The position numbers and the translations under genes were made by a program. A model generated the notes under the pieces. It worked only from the letters and a program-made list of their open reading frames with translations. It had not been told where the DNA came from and ran no database searches. A stretch of 12,076 nt of DNA from Larix sibirica (Eukaryota > Streptophyta > Pinopsida > Pinales > Pinaceae). Below are positions 1 to 9,235 of this stretch, in pieces. Within the stretch, counting starts at the first letter, position 1; each line of letters opens with the position of its first letter. The stretch covers positions 4,129 to 16,204 of the forward strand of contig NWUY0300047537.1 of the NCBI GenBank assembly GCA_004151065.3, given 5' to 3'.

Positions 1-2
1 GA

Positions 3-1430
3 CTTCTATTTCAGGAATATGATTTTGAGATCATTGTCAATCCAAGAAGGTTGGATGCAAGTCCCAACCATTTGTTGAGGTTGGAGACAAGACAAGAACC
101 AACTAGTTTAGAAGATAATCTTCAAGATGCGAAAATATTTTTGGTAAGACTGGTTGATGAGTATTTTCAAGATATCGTAACATTTTTATCTACAGGAACT
201 GCACTAGAAGGATATATGACTGCCGATGAGAAGCAAATGGTTATTAAATCTATAGACTACCAGTTGATAGTCGGTTAGTTGTACAAGTTAGGACCGGATG
301 AGGTATTGTGTCATTGTGTTTTATAGCACAAGTGACCAATCATTTTAGTTGAATCTCATGATGGAATAGTGGGAGGCCCCTATGCAGGAAAAGATACATC
401 ACATAATATCTTAAGAGCAGGTTTATGGTGGCTGAACCTTCATAAATATGCTAAAGAATATTGTCAGAACTATGACGTATGTCAAAGAATTGGGAAGTCA
501 TCGATGAGAGATGAAATTCCATTAGTCCCTCAAGTTACGTTGAATTCGTTCGACAAGTGGGCTATTGATTTGGTAGGACCCATCAACCCACTAGGAAAAA
601 TGACTGGTGAGAGGTACAATATTACTGCGACAAATTATCTTACACAATGGGCTGAAGATGCACCAGTGCGATATTGCACTGCTGCGACTGCTACAAGATT
701 TCTATTTGATAATGTTATCACCAGATTTGTTTGTCCCCGAATTCTATTAAGCGATCAGGGTGCACATTTTGTCAATAAGCCTATAGAATCCCTTACTAAA
801 GAATTTCAGTTCTACCATCAAAAGAGTACTATGTACCATCTACGGGAAAATGGGACTATCGAAGAATTCAATAAGATCTCGGAACATGCATTAACAAAAT
901 TCTGTAATGTGAAATGTGACGACTAGGACCTAAGTATCACTGCAATATTGTGGGCCTATAGAACAATGTGTAAAAATTTGGTAGGTCAGACACCTTTCAA
1001 GTTGGTGTATGGACAAGAGGCTGTGATTCCCATGGAGTATATAGTCCAAACTTTAAGAATTGTTGCTTTCACAGGTATGTCTGATACTAGTGCTGTCGAA
1101 GAAATATTGGCGCAGCTACTCTAGTTGGAGGAAGATACATTTGTCACAGGATTTCATCAGCAGGTTCAAAAAGAGCGAGAAAAAGCTTGTCATGGTCACC
1201 ACATTACTAAGAAGCACTTTCAGCGAAGAGATTTATTTCTTCTCGATGACAGTAAATTTTTCAAACACACTGGTAAATTACGGATGCAATAGCTAGGTCC
1301 ATATGTCATTAAATTTGTTATAGAAAGAGGCGTAATGAAACTATATAAATTGGATGGAGAACTCCTTAATGGATTGGTGAATGGTAGCCGGCTGAAGCCC
1401 TGCAGGGATAGGTGGGGCTTGTCACAGTGA
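3..1430 (+). pseudogene. pol: Decayed Ty3/gypsy pol: RNase H C-terminus and integrase
   Basis: A single frame can be read from the left edge to a TGA at 1428. It opens with the end of the RT/RNase H region (about 3-105), then a linker, then the integrase zinc-binding region (about 350-490). The catalytic core follows, with Asp at 567-569 in AIDLVGP, Asp at 753-755 in LSDQGAHF and Glu at 861-863; the last two are separated by exactly 35 residues (DD35E). A GPY/F module (LGPYVI, about 1293-1310) and a short basic tail end it, with no chromodomain. Premature stops fall at 276, 324, 333, 924, 1122 and 1290, and no frameshift is needed. Two zinc ligands look lost: Pro where the second His usually sits (GGPYAG), and Tyr for the first Cys of the CxxC (YDVC). 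The role in a live element would be nuclear integration of cDNA. The family call is secure; the finer lineage is not. Confidence 0.93.
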
Positions 1431-1471
1431 AGACTCTTTATTTCATGTTTGTACAAAAACAAAATCTCTTA

Positions 1472-1692
1472 GAAACCCCAAGTTTATTTTTTTCATAGTT
1501 AGTTGTGTCGAAGTTCCCATGTTGATGTACAGTTTCTTCCAAGCTTTGTGGAAACCCCAAGTTATTATTATGTTGAAGTTGTTCCCTTGGGAGTCTTTCT
1601 ATCGAAGTTCTAGTTTTGTCTCCTGTAAACCCCATCTTATTGTTCTATCAAGCTAATGTATCATTGGAAGGATTTGGCGATCTGTCGAAGTT
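1472..1692 (+). repeat. Degenerate tandem repeat in the post-pol spacer of element 1
   Basis: Two short blocks alternate three times. Block A (AAACCCCA followed by a T-rich stretch) occurs at 1472, 1551 and 1627. Block B (TCGAAGTT) follows at 1508, 1602 and 1685. The A blocks are 79 and 76 bases apart, suggesting an old tandem array with a unit of about 78 bases that has drifted. It lies just after the pol stop. The function is unknown; 1693-1849 shows nothing more than a 12-base palindrome at 1763-1774 (ATTTTCGAAAAT). Confidence 0.5.
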
Positions 1693-1849
1693 GTAGTTAA
1701 TGAGCATTTATTGCTTCCTTTATGGCAGGTTTAGTGGCGGTGTTAGTGTACTTTTTTCATTAATTTTCGAAAATACTAAAGTGTGTGAATAGATCCACCA
1801 CTGCCACCATAATCATTGGAAGATCGAGTGCATTCAATTCTCCTTGGGA

Positions 1850-2239
1850 ATGATAGAAGGATCACATGAGGGGATTAAAGTTAAAAATCCCACTCCTCTC
1901 TCGATCATTATTCATTGTCACTTGAGCGATTGCAGCTTATTGAGCAGTCTAGAGACGAGCTTAGTGCACCAAGAGAGTGTAGAAGTGCATATTGTTACAA
2001 TGCAGGTATATTTGTCAACCGGTAGTGAGGTTCAAGGATATGTTGAGGAAGTTCCAATGTGAAGCTCTGTTTCAATTAGTCATGACCAACTAGAAGTCAT
2101 TTCCCCACAGATTCCTGTGAATGTGTCAACGAAAACGTGCCAAACAAATCGACCAAATCCAGAACCAAGAATGAAGGTGTGTCATGATGCAGGAGCATCT
2201 GCATCGGGCTCTACATCTATGTTTCCAAAATTTATCACC
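1850..2239 (+). pseudogene. Possible N-terminal segment of the element 1 post-pol ORF
   Basis: A frame with an ATG at 1850 runs to a TGA at 2060-2062. It then stays open in the same frame through a Ser/Thr/Pro-rich stretch (around 2063-2236) to a TAA at 2237-2239. The main post-pol ORF is open in the next frame from 2184, so the two overlap by about 55 bases. This is the pattern expected of one ancestral ORF broken by a one-base indel around 2185-2237. The residues are not recognisable as a known domain. The alternative is that this is untranslated spacer and the real start is the ATG pair at 2184/2187. Evidence is only frame openness and composition. Confidence 0.35.
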
Positions 2240-4817
2240 TAAGAATACGAATGCGAAACCTGTTCAGCTACCTAAGAATGCGTGGTATCAGTTGGAGACT
2301 ATTCCAGTTCCGAAGGGTGTCCTGGTTCAAGGTAGCATTCTGAGGAATATTCAAAAACTATCATATGCGGACCATGACACCGCCAAATTTGTTGATTTCA
2401 ATTATAAATATTACATGTGAAATCTCACTGCAGATCAAGGTCACCCGGTGGATATGTAACTCAAGTAGTGGGCTCTCGGGCTGAAGAGAGCCAATCTTTT
2501 ACCATTACTATGTCTTCCACATTTTGGTTGTATTGTGGATGCAAATGCATGTGTAAAGCAGTTGTTGCTTTGTTTACATGGAGGATTTCTATGGCTAGAA
2601 ACCAAGGTGTCAATAGATATTGATTTAATCCCCAAAATCACTAGGTTACGTAAGGCTGGGCTAGACCCTTCGCGGTACTTTATGGGCAAGGAACGAGAGC
2701 GTAACCTAGCGACCAAGATGAAAGAAAAATACAATTTGTGAAAGAGAAATTGAGGGTTCGACGTGGCCTCCATCAGCGACTAAGAAGTACTCTTTGTTGC
2801 GAAGTTATTGGAAACCAAGATTATCGGGAAGTTTCGACCGAACCATGTCAATGCCTCTGCCATTGCTAAAGAAGAGCAGTGCGCCCAAGGAGAACATATG
2901 AACTGGAAAACATTTTTGCTCAATGAGTTTCTTGCTAATTGTGCGAAGGCATAGGATAACAATACACCATTTACTTATTCTTGGCTATTGTTATTAATTT
3001 CATTTGTTAGGTGGGAAGAGCTAGTGAACTATTAGGGAATGCATCTAGTCGTGCCATGACAAGGCTCTTGATATATGAATCGGTGGAATTCTGACATAAG
3101 GAGAAGACAACATGAAAGCAATGTCTTTCTATACATGCAACTGGAAGAATTACGCTACTGCGTGGTTCAGATATCGTGTATCGATGATTCTGTTGTGGCG
3201 AAGTATCGAGGTGTGGTGAGGTTCAAGGTGGGGCCCCACCGCATCCATGTTCAAGAAAAACATGACCCCCAATAACAATGGTTGACTAGTGGATTCAAGA
3301 TAACCATTGAAGAAGTTGATACTATGATTCATGAATGGATGGTGGAATGGAAAGTACCCATCAATCCAGAGAACAGATCGCCAGACCCGTCCCAGCAGGA
3401 ACAATGACAGGAGGGGACTTTAAGCCAGCAACAGAATACAATCCAAAACACATAGAACACTGGCACTAGGAGTGATGAGCAAGAGGATCACTAATCGAGT
3501 TGGACACCTATTGATTCGATTCTGGGGGATAAGCGCAAATATGGTACATCTACACAAGGAGGAAATAAAAAGAGGAAGGCACACAAGTCTGAAAATGTTC
3601 AAGCCTTGACAGATGATTACATTAACATCCTATTCGACGGGATAATGGAAGTAGATGAAGAAAATTGGAAGATTGTAGAAGATAAAACGTTGCATTTATT
3701 CAGCATTGTTGCAGATGTTCTGGATACGTTTTTCTAGGAGGTGAAGAAGATGCGCATTTCATCTTTGTCGCAGGTCACACTGCCACGGGTCGAATATCTA
3801 CAAGAGGAAGAAGGCCACAACCAGATAGCACTACCTCCTTTGACCGAGGGAGTGGTTAAAATTCTACCCCAAGCATTAAGTTTTGATGAGTTGGACACAA
3901 GTGTATAGATTCTGAAGAAGGGGTATGCGGACCTCAAGTTGTCTGCATTACCACTCTACATGTTCCATAAGTTACAAGATAGTATTTCAAAAGAAGTGAA
4001 GTTGAGGGAAATCTCTCTCTTGGATATGATGAAAGGATATAAGAATCAGGAAGCTACGTTAAAGGACTTGACTGCTGAGCTTCAGCAATACAAGGACCTA
4101 CTTCGGCGAGAGAAGGACATGTTCTAGGAGGTTGTCAAAGTCACATGTAGCACAGTACCTAAGGTGTATATCATTGAAAATATGACATCAGAGGATAAGT
4201 TGCAATGTCTAGAAGCTGTCGTTTCGGTATATCATCAGAATGTGCAATATTTGGAGGCTAAACTTGTGTTGAGTACTCCACCCGAAGTGACCACGTAGTG
4301 ACAAGAAGAGGTCCAGGATTTTGTTCGAGGCCTTCAGTCCACAGAGGGCCAATGTATTAAAATGTATGAAGAGGTATCGCAGTATTTGGCTGCATTGTTT
4401 GAGGATGTTGAGTTGGAAGAGGTTACTACCAGGAACTGATTTGCTGAAGAAAAGATGAGTAATCTATGTGAGCAGTTGAAAACTCTATCGCGGGTCTAGA
4501 GAATGAGGAGAGATGCTGAGAATAAAGAGTTGTAGCATGATATTAACCAGTTGAGAATGCAGCATAGGAAATGGATGGAAAGGGTGCAGGAACTTTAGTC
4601 TGAGGAAGAGAGGGTATCATAATTTATCAGGAGTAAGAATGCTTACATCCAGTCGGAAGTCACTCAAGCTATCAAGGCGAGCAATACACAAATCACTTTC
4701 GAGTTGGTCAAAGCTGTCTATCAGAAGAAATATGAAGTACATCAATTGATCGAAGTAACCAAGAACATTTACCAGGAGTTTATGTCGAAGCTACAAGAAC
4801 ATGTCTCACAACCCTGA
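2184..4817 (+). pseudogene. Long post-pol ORF of element 1, uncharacterised, decayed
   Basis: One frame of 877 codons runs from ATG 2184 to TGA 4815. It is interrupted by 24 stops (8 TGA, 11 TAG, 5 TAA, for example 2418, 2739, 3033, 3405, 3735, 4125, 4437, 4620), but no frameshift is needed. Around codons 125-185 there is a motif-like stretch (HGGFLWLETK, then IDIDLIPKITRL, then DPSRYFMGK). Codon 267 onward has a short hydrophobic run (WLLLLISFV), too short for a convincing membrane anchor. A bipartite nuclear-localisation-like cluster (KRK, nine residues, KKRK) sits at codons 450-465. Codons 586-877 are charged, helical and heptad-like, suggesting coiled coil. It resembles uncharacterised plant retroelement-associated proteins from memory; I cannot assign a function. 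It lies between integrase and the 3' LTR, where OTA-clade elements carry extra ORFs. No signal peptide is visible, so an env role is unsupported. Confidence 0.75.
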
Positions 4818-5051
4818 AGTGCCTCGGGACGAGCCACATGTGAGTGTTGGGGGCCTATCAGGCCTAGATTTTTGGAGGTACCATTTTTGCGGAAATAGTT
4901 TTGGTGTGGACATGAAGCGGAAGTAGTTTGACGAAGTGGTCAACTCTGACAAAGCGGCTAAGAAATCAGGAAAAATGGTTATGTTGACCAAGGAAAATGG
5001 GAAAAGTTGATTCAATTAGTTAGAATTTGTCCACATTGTATTAATGAGTCG

Positions 5052-5083
5052 GTTAGTGAGTTAGTGGGTTAGTGGGAGTGGGG
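5052..5083 (+). repeat. 8-bp tandem repeat upstream of the LTR TATA box
   Basis: Three consecutive units GTTAGTGA, GTTAGTGG, GTTAGTGG (5052-5075) are followed by a related GAGTGGGG. The array ends 16 bases before TATAAAT, where U3 enhancer repeats of LTRs often sit. A regulatory role is inference only. Confidence 0.6.
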
Positions 5084-5099
5084 AAAGCTAAGTGCTCCC

Positions 5100-5106
5100 T
5101 ATAAAT
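5100..5106 (+). promoter_or_regulatory. TATA box of the element 1 LTR
   Basis: TATAAAT in the context CCCTATAAATGTG, preceded by the GTTAGTGG repeats. Its position inside the LTR-like block fits the U3 promoter. The transcription start would be expected about 30 bases downstream, near 5130. Confidence 0.55.
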
Positions 5107-5708
5107 GTGTAATAAGAGGGAAGTTTTGGGTTGTTGCTATTATTGTTATTGTCATTCGAGAAGAGCGTATGTTATCAGAACTTGTTTTGGGTCTGTAATG
5201 AAGCATTATGCTATGTATGTCAAAGCTATTTTGAGGAGTTGATTCGCTGATATGCAGACTGTTTGCACAAATCCTTTGTAATTCAAGAAGAAAACTGTAA
5301 GTCATAAATTGAACTGCTTATTTGGTTGTGAATCATAAAAAAAGACAAGCACTTCGGTGGTTTTTCCCAAGATGGGTTTCCAGGTTAAAACATGGTGTTC
5401 TTATGTTATGTCATATGAGTTTCTTTTCTCTATTTATTTCTTAGATGAATGCATGTTTACAATAATGAGAAATGATTTGTATATCAAATATAAAATATAT
5501 GTGAATCTGGCGATGTCATGGGTTTTTGCCTAAGTGACTGATGTGTCGAGGATATAAACTTTTCGATGCTTCAAAATAATTAATGTATTGGGTTTTTTAA
5601 TGAATGGATTGTCTGTGGAGCTCTTCCCCATATCCATTGCATAAAATTGGTTCCTGCAGTTTCCATAGGTACTTTAGGTGAGACTTCATCTGCATCGCAG
5701 ATGTTGCC

Positions 5709-5730
5709 GAAAGGGATTAAAATCCCTTTC
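5709..5730. repeat. Perfect 10-bp inverted repeat
   Basis: GAAAGGGATT, two bases, AATCCCTTTC. The arms are perfectly complementary with a 2-base centre. It lies in the presumed U5 of element 1, close to the junction of the two elements. No rho-type or pol III role can be claimed. Confidence 0.7.
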
Positions 5731-6033
5731 AGGGAAGTATATTTGGTGGTATTGTTTGTTGGTATTTGGTTGAGTATTTGAACCCTGGTCGAAGGAAATT
5801 TCACCAACACTCCTTTAAATCAACACATCTAATAGAGCTATTGGCCCTGGGAACTAAATTTGAGTTAATCACTTATGAATCCATTTGAGTAATAGAAATT
5901 GTAATTAATTCCTTTCTATATATAAGAAACAACACGCATTCAGATTGAGTAACAACAATAAATAAACACACCATTAATTAATCAATAACACGCTGCAAAT
6001 AAAAATAAGAAACATAAAACCATAACAACAACT

Positions 6034-6071
6034 CCTGGTCAGCGAAGGGGTCCCTTCCTCCTCTAACCAGG
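6034..6071. repeat. Nested inverted repeat (hairpin) in the element 2 LTR
   Basis: Outer arms CCTGGT (6034-6039) and ACCAGG (6066-6071) enclose an inner pair GAAGGG (6044-6049) and CCCTTC (6052-6057) with a 2-base centre. On the transcribed minus strand it falls downstream of the TATA and AATAAA signals, in presumed U5 or leader sequence, so it could fold in RNA. A (CA)6 run at 6079-6090 lies beside it. Confidence 0.65.
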
Positions 6072-6120
6072 GATGAAGCACACACACACACTTACAAAAT
6101 AAGAGGATCAAAAGAGTATT

Positions 6121-6126
6121 TTTATT
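6121..6126 (-). promoter_or_regulatory. AATAAA polyadenylation-like signal, element 2 LTR
   Basis: AATAAA on the minus strand in an AT-rich stretch about 110 bases downstream of the TATA box. It fits the end of the R region of an LTR. The match is short, so chance is possible in such AT-rich sequence. Confidence 0.4.
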
Positions 6127-6234
6127 AAAATAAATTATATGAGTTACAGTAGTGTTACAGACTAATGCCCTTTTCTCCTATAAGCCTTAGCTTTCTCTCT
6201 AAATTATGCATAACCCCATAGGCTATAGAGTACA

Positions 6235-6244
6235 TATTTTTATA
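6235..6244 (-). promoter_or_regulatory. TATA box of the element 2 LTR
   Basis: TATAAAAATA on the minus strand, about 574 bases into the LTR from its TGTTGGG start, preceded by GAAGTG and followed by TGTAC. Its position relative to the polypurine tract and the AATAAA supports a U3 promoter. Confidence 0.55.
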
Positions 6245-6407
6245 CACTTCCTCGAGTAACAACCACCTAATTTGAACACCTTGACAATCAGAGATTATCA
6301 AGGTTGTTCATTTAATCTTTTCAATTTATCCTATTACTCGTCATAGACATTGTTACAAATCTTCTTTCAAAAATATACAATACAATACAAATATCCATGT
6401 AAGTTCG

Positions 6408-6422
6408 GGAGTTGTTAACTCC
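6408..6422. repeat. 6-bp inverted repeat inside the element 2 U3
   Basis: GGAGTT, three bases, AACTCC. On the minus strand it sits just inside a second TGTTGG (starting at 6426). I read it as U3 sequence, not a separate LTR end. Confidence 0.5.
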
Positions 6423-6818
6423 AACATATCAAACAGATATTGGTTGTACAGCTAGTGCTATAAAGGCTCCCACTTGAGCTCAAATGTGGACAACCAAATC
6501 CTAAAATATGAGTACCATCAAGGATTTCTGAACCCATGGGAAAGTAACACTGTGGCATTCTTGATCCTCGATCATTCTGCTTCTGCCCTGCTCACACAAG
6601 ATTCTTAATTGAACCGATTAGTAAGAAAAATACAAGCACAATACCAAATTAAATGCTTAATTCATAAGTTAAAACAACATGATATCCAAATTTTGTACCT
6701 TAAGTCAAAACTTGGATCATGGAAGGATTATCAGCAAAAAGGAGTCAAAAGTAAGCTCAAAGGAAATAGAAATAGGGTGTATGAAGTGTCAAAAAGAGGG
6801 TATTTCATGGGCCCAACA

Positions 6819-6827
6819 TCTCCCCCC
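6819..6827 (-). promoter_or_regulatory. Polypurine tract of element 2
   Basis: GGGGGGAGA on the minus strand directly precedes the LTR start TGTTGGG. Known: such a tract primes plus-strand DNA synthesis and lies immediately upstream of the 3' LTR. It follows the post-pol ORF stop (TAG 6832-6830) by only two bases. This is the best boundary signal in the window. Confidence 0.8.
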
Positions 6828-8319
6828 AACTATCCCTGATGCATGTCCTCATGCATCTTGATTGATGTCTCGATTATCCCTGGTATGAGATGCATGTAAG
6901 GAGCTAAGTAAGTATGCATCATGTTTCTACTCCTTGGAAAACATGAACCCACCTAAAATCCTCACTTCCAACCCCATATCTTCTCTATCGCAGTTAGATC
7001 ATACATAGGTCTGTATCTTTCCATAGGAATCCATATGAGAGGGAAGTGAAACCTCAACCCACTCCATATTTCCCCTTTCTACTAAATACATTCAATGTAT
7101 GTGTTCAATCTATCCAATGCCCTGTTAAAATTGGATTGGGGAATCCAAAAGGTTCCCTCACCCTTACTTCCACAGGGGAGAGGTTCCATATCCTTTTTCT
7201 ACTTCTCAAATAATTCGCATAAATGTCATTAATACATTACACACAATGTCCCAAGATCTCTTTCTGGATAGATATGACCTTCATAGCTGCAAAAGAGTTC
7301 CTCCATAATGAGGCTTGGGATTGAATGCATATCCTTGAATCCAGGGGTTCTCCTCTGATGAATAGCTCACATGCAACTTGGTTCTTTTCATAAATTTCCT
7401 AGGTAATATTCCACTTAATATGATTGAGCATGTAATGTAGGAAAGACCTTAGTTGAATATCTTCAATAAAAGGAACAGGGTTGCAATCCCTTACTACAGG
7501 CAGAATAAAATTATGCAAATAAATCCGCATAAATAATGTTGTGTAAGTTCATCCATCTGGAGAAAGACTCTCCAAAATTATTCTTCATTTGCAATCTGAG
7601 GCATGTTTCCCTCTACTAGTGCTGTTAATTGAAAGAGAAGGAATTGTTCTTTTAAAAACAAAGCATATGTAGTGGAAAGTGCTCTACATCCTAGCAGCTC
7701 AAACATGAGTGTATTCATACTCTTTTTTTCTTCCTGTAACTTCTTTATTTCCTTCTGAGATACTTTAATTTTCTTCTTATATTCCTACCATTCCTTTTCC
7801 CTTTCTATATATGGATACAGTTCTCCCCATTTCCTCCTTTCCAAAGTTCGCACAATCTTCTTATGTTCCACTAAATGCTTTGTGCTCCTCTGCAATGACT
7901 CATCCATATCCTTCCACTCATCCCTTTCAGTCGGTAACATCATAGGGGAAAATAAGTTTGCTTTTGTGGATTCCTCCTTTCTCCCTACAGACTTACTTCC
8001 AGAGCACTTAGTCTGAATAGATTGTGCTCTCCTATCCCTTCCTCGAGCTAAATGAGTTCCATTATGTTGTTCTATTTGAATAGCTTGTTCCTTTTTATTT
8101 ATGGTTTGAGCTACACCAGACTCCAGAGGGAGGTTCTCCATTTTGATTTTATTGAACAGTTTGTTTCCCAACCTTTTCCATAATATGTACTACATTAGCA
8201 ATGATTCCCAATCCAGGGGATTCACGAGATCTCTTGAGATGCCTATTCAACTCTCGAACCTTCTATTTTAATTTTTTATTTTCCCTTTTTAAGCTTTTCA
8301 CTTTATCGGTCAAGGAGTA

Positions 8320-8490
8320 AATATTTTCCTTCTTCCCCTCCTCACCAAGTTCCTGTTTCACTTTACACATTCTAGCTAATCCAGGTTTTGTTACTGTAGG
8401 CTCATGGATATTTCTAGCTCCTTCCTCAATCGGATTATGTTTTACAATACAAACTCTAGTTGGCTCAGGCGTTGTTACTACAAGCTTGTG
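8320..8490 (-). repeat. 28-residue tandem duplication inside the element 2 post-pol ORF
   Basis: Two adjacent units (8490-8407 and 8406-8320; 28 and 29 codons) share the pattern H-x3-V-T-x-P-x3-R-[VM]-C-x-V-K, then EEG and a closing N-I. The units are clearly diverged at DNA level, so the duplication is old. Confidence 0.65.
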
Positions 8491-9235
8491 GGTGTTTTCA
8501 AATTGTTTTTCATCCCTTCCCAGTTTTTGTGTAACTGGCATTGATTCTTCCATTGATTCTAATGGAGAAAACCCCCGAGTTGCTTCCATATCATCCTCAA
8601 CCCTTATCATGTCCATCTCAGCAACCTCCTGTGCATACTCTATCAAATATGCTACTACTACTATTGGACTAGGAGTTTCAGTTAAAGGTACTCCTTCACC
8701 TTGATGGGCCATGATTATTTCATCCTAGATACCCAAGTCTGGTTCTTGTGGATAAGACATGGTACTTTCCACGGCTATTACTCCCACTGTCTACTGCAAG
8801 GCCATCCCATTTTGTTCTTCCATACCCACAGTTGGTTCTTGTGTAAAATCTATTGGGATAATGACATGTGGTTCAATGCCGACATGCTCCAATCCCATCG
8901 ACCTATTCCTTTGCCTGGGAAAGAAGGGCACGAAATATGTGACCCTCTTTTTCCCTTGTTGTGGTGTTGGAGGTGTCGATGGTTGTTCCTCTTGAATAAT
9001 ACAAGGATGCCAATATTCCTGCTCATTCTTTGTTTCAATTATTTCAACGTCACTATCCTCCTCAGGGTCGTCTTCTTGATCAACTTCATTCCCTTTTGGA
9101 TGTTGAAATTCTTCCTCCTGCATGGATGTGTTCTTCATTTTGTTGTTCCTCCCACTCGTCATCCTCTTGCTACTTATTTCCTTCGTCACTTTTATGGGGT
9201 TCCTCTTCATTATCATTTTCCTATTCTTCATCTTC

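Larger units (their letters stand above)
1..5809 (+). mobile_element. Element 1: decayed Ty3/gypsy LTR retrotransposon, 3' part
   Basis: Seen: the plus strand carries, in order, the RNase H tail, integrase with a GPY/F end, a spacer, a long post-pol ORF and an LTR-like block starting TGTTGG with a TATA box. The 5' LTR, gag, protease and reverse transcriptase lie to the left of the window. Known: integrase downstream of RT/RNase H is the Ty3/gypsy order, and absence of a chromodomain plus an extra ORF after pol is typical of the Tat/Ogre/Athila side of plant Ty3/gypsy. Inferred: one element, because pol, post-pol ORF and LTR are collinear with no foreign sequence visible between them. The right boundary at 5809 (ACCAACA) is tentative. 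All coding parts are broken by stops, so this copy is dead. Confidence 0.8.
4845..5809 (+). repeat. Putative 3' LTR of element 1
   Basis: It starts TGTTGGGGGCC 28 bases after the post-pol ORF stop, and a TATA box lies about 255 bases in. A candidate end is ACCAACA at 5803-5809, giving the inverted termini TGTTGG/CCAACA and a length of 965 bases. The usual purine tract before the LTR is poorly preserved here (CATGTGAG). The 5' LTR is outside the window, so the match between LTRs cannot be tested. 5107-5700 contains nothing coding; it would be R and U5. The left edge is fairly likely. The right edge is uncertain because the same region also offers an end for the opposing LTR. Confidence 0.5.
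5810..6818 (-). repeat. 3' LTR of element 2 (inner boundary uncertain)
   Basis: On the minus strand the LTR opens TGTTGGGCCCATG at 6818, immediately after a G-rich tract (GGGGGGAGA). U3 runs about 575 bases to a TATAAAAATA, followed by an AATAAA about 110 bases on. The end toward low coordinates is not clear. One option is CCAACA ending at 5757, giving 1062 bases and the inverted termini TGTTGG/CCAACA. Another is truncation against element 1 near 5810. The block has no coding capacity; small open frames here, for example around 6609-6861 on the plus strand, have no support. Confidence 0.6.

Noticed and set aside
2441-2773. 110-residue minus-strand open frame
   Set aside because: It is antisense to the element 1 post-pol ORF, whose plus frame has the coherent motifs.
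2949-3030. Hydrophobic stretch WLLLLISFV as an envelope-type membrane anchor
   Set aside because: Only about nine hydrophobic residues, flanked by charged ones, in the middle of a soluble-looking protein; no signal peptide or second membrane segment.
5770-5800. Pol III B-box-like GGTTCAAATAC (minus), possible SINE or tRNA relic
   Set aside because: No A box at proper spacing and no tRNA fold; better explained as LTR terminal sequence.
5580-5810. 76-residue minus-strand open frame
   Set aside because: No recognisable motif; it spans the presumed LTR junction and has no upstream or downstream support.
6380-6490. Separate copia-type LTR starting TGTTGGAG at 6426 (minus), with CAAGTGGGAG upstream
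   Set aside because: No integrase, RT or copia C-terminal motifs lie next to it, no matching flanking duplication (TATCA) is found, and it falls inside the U3 defined by the better polypurine tract at 6819-6827.
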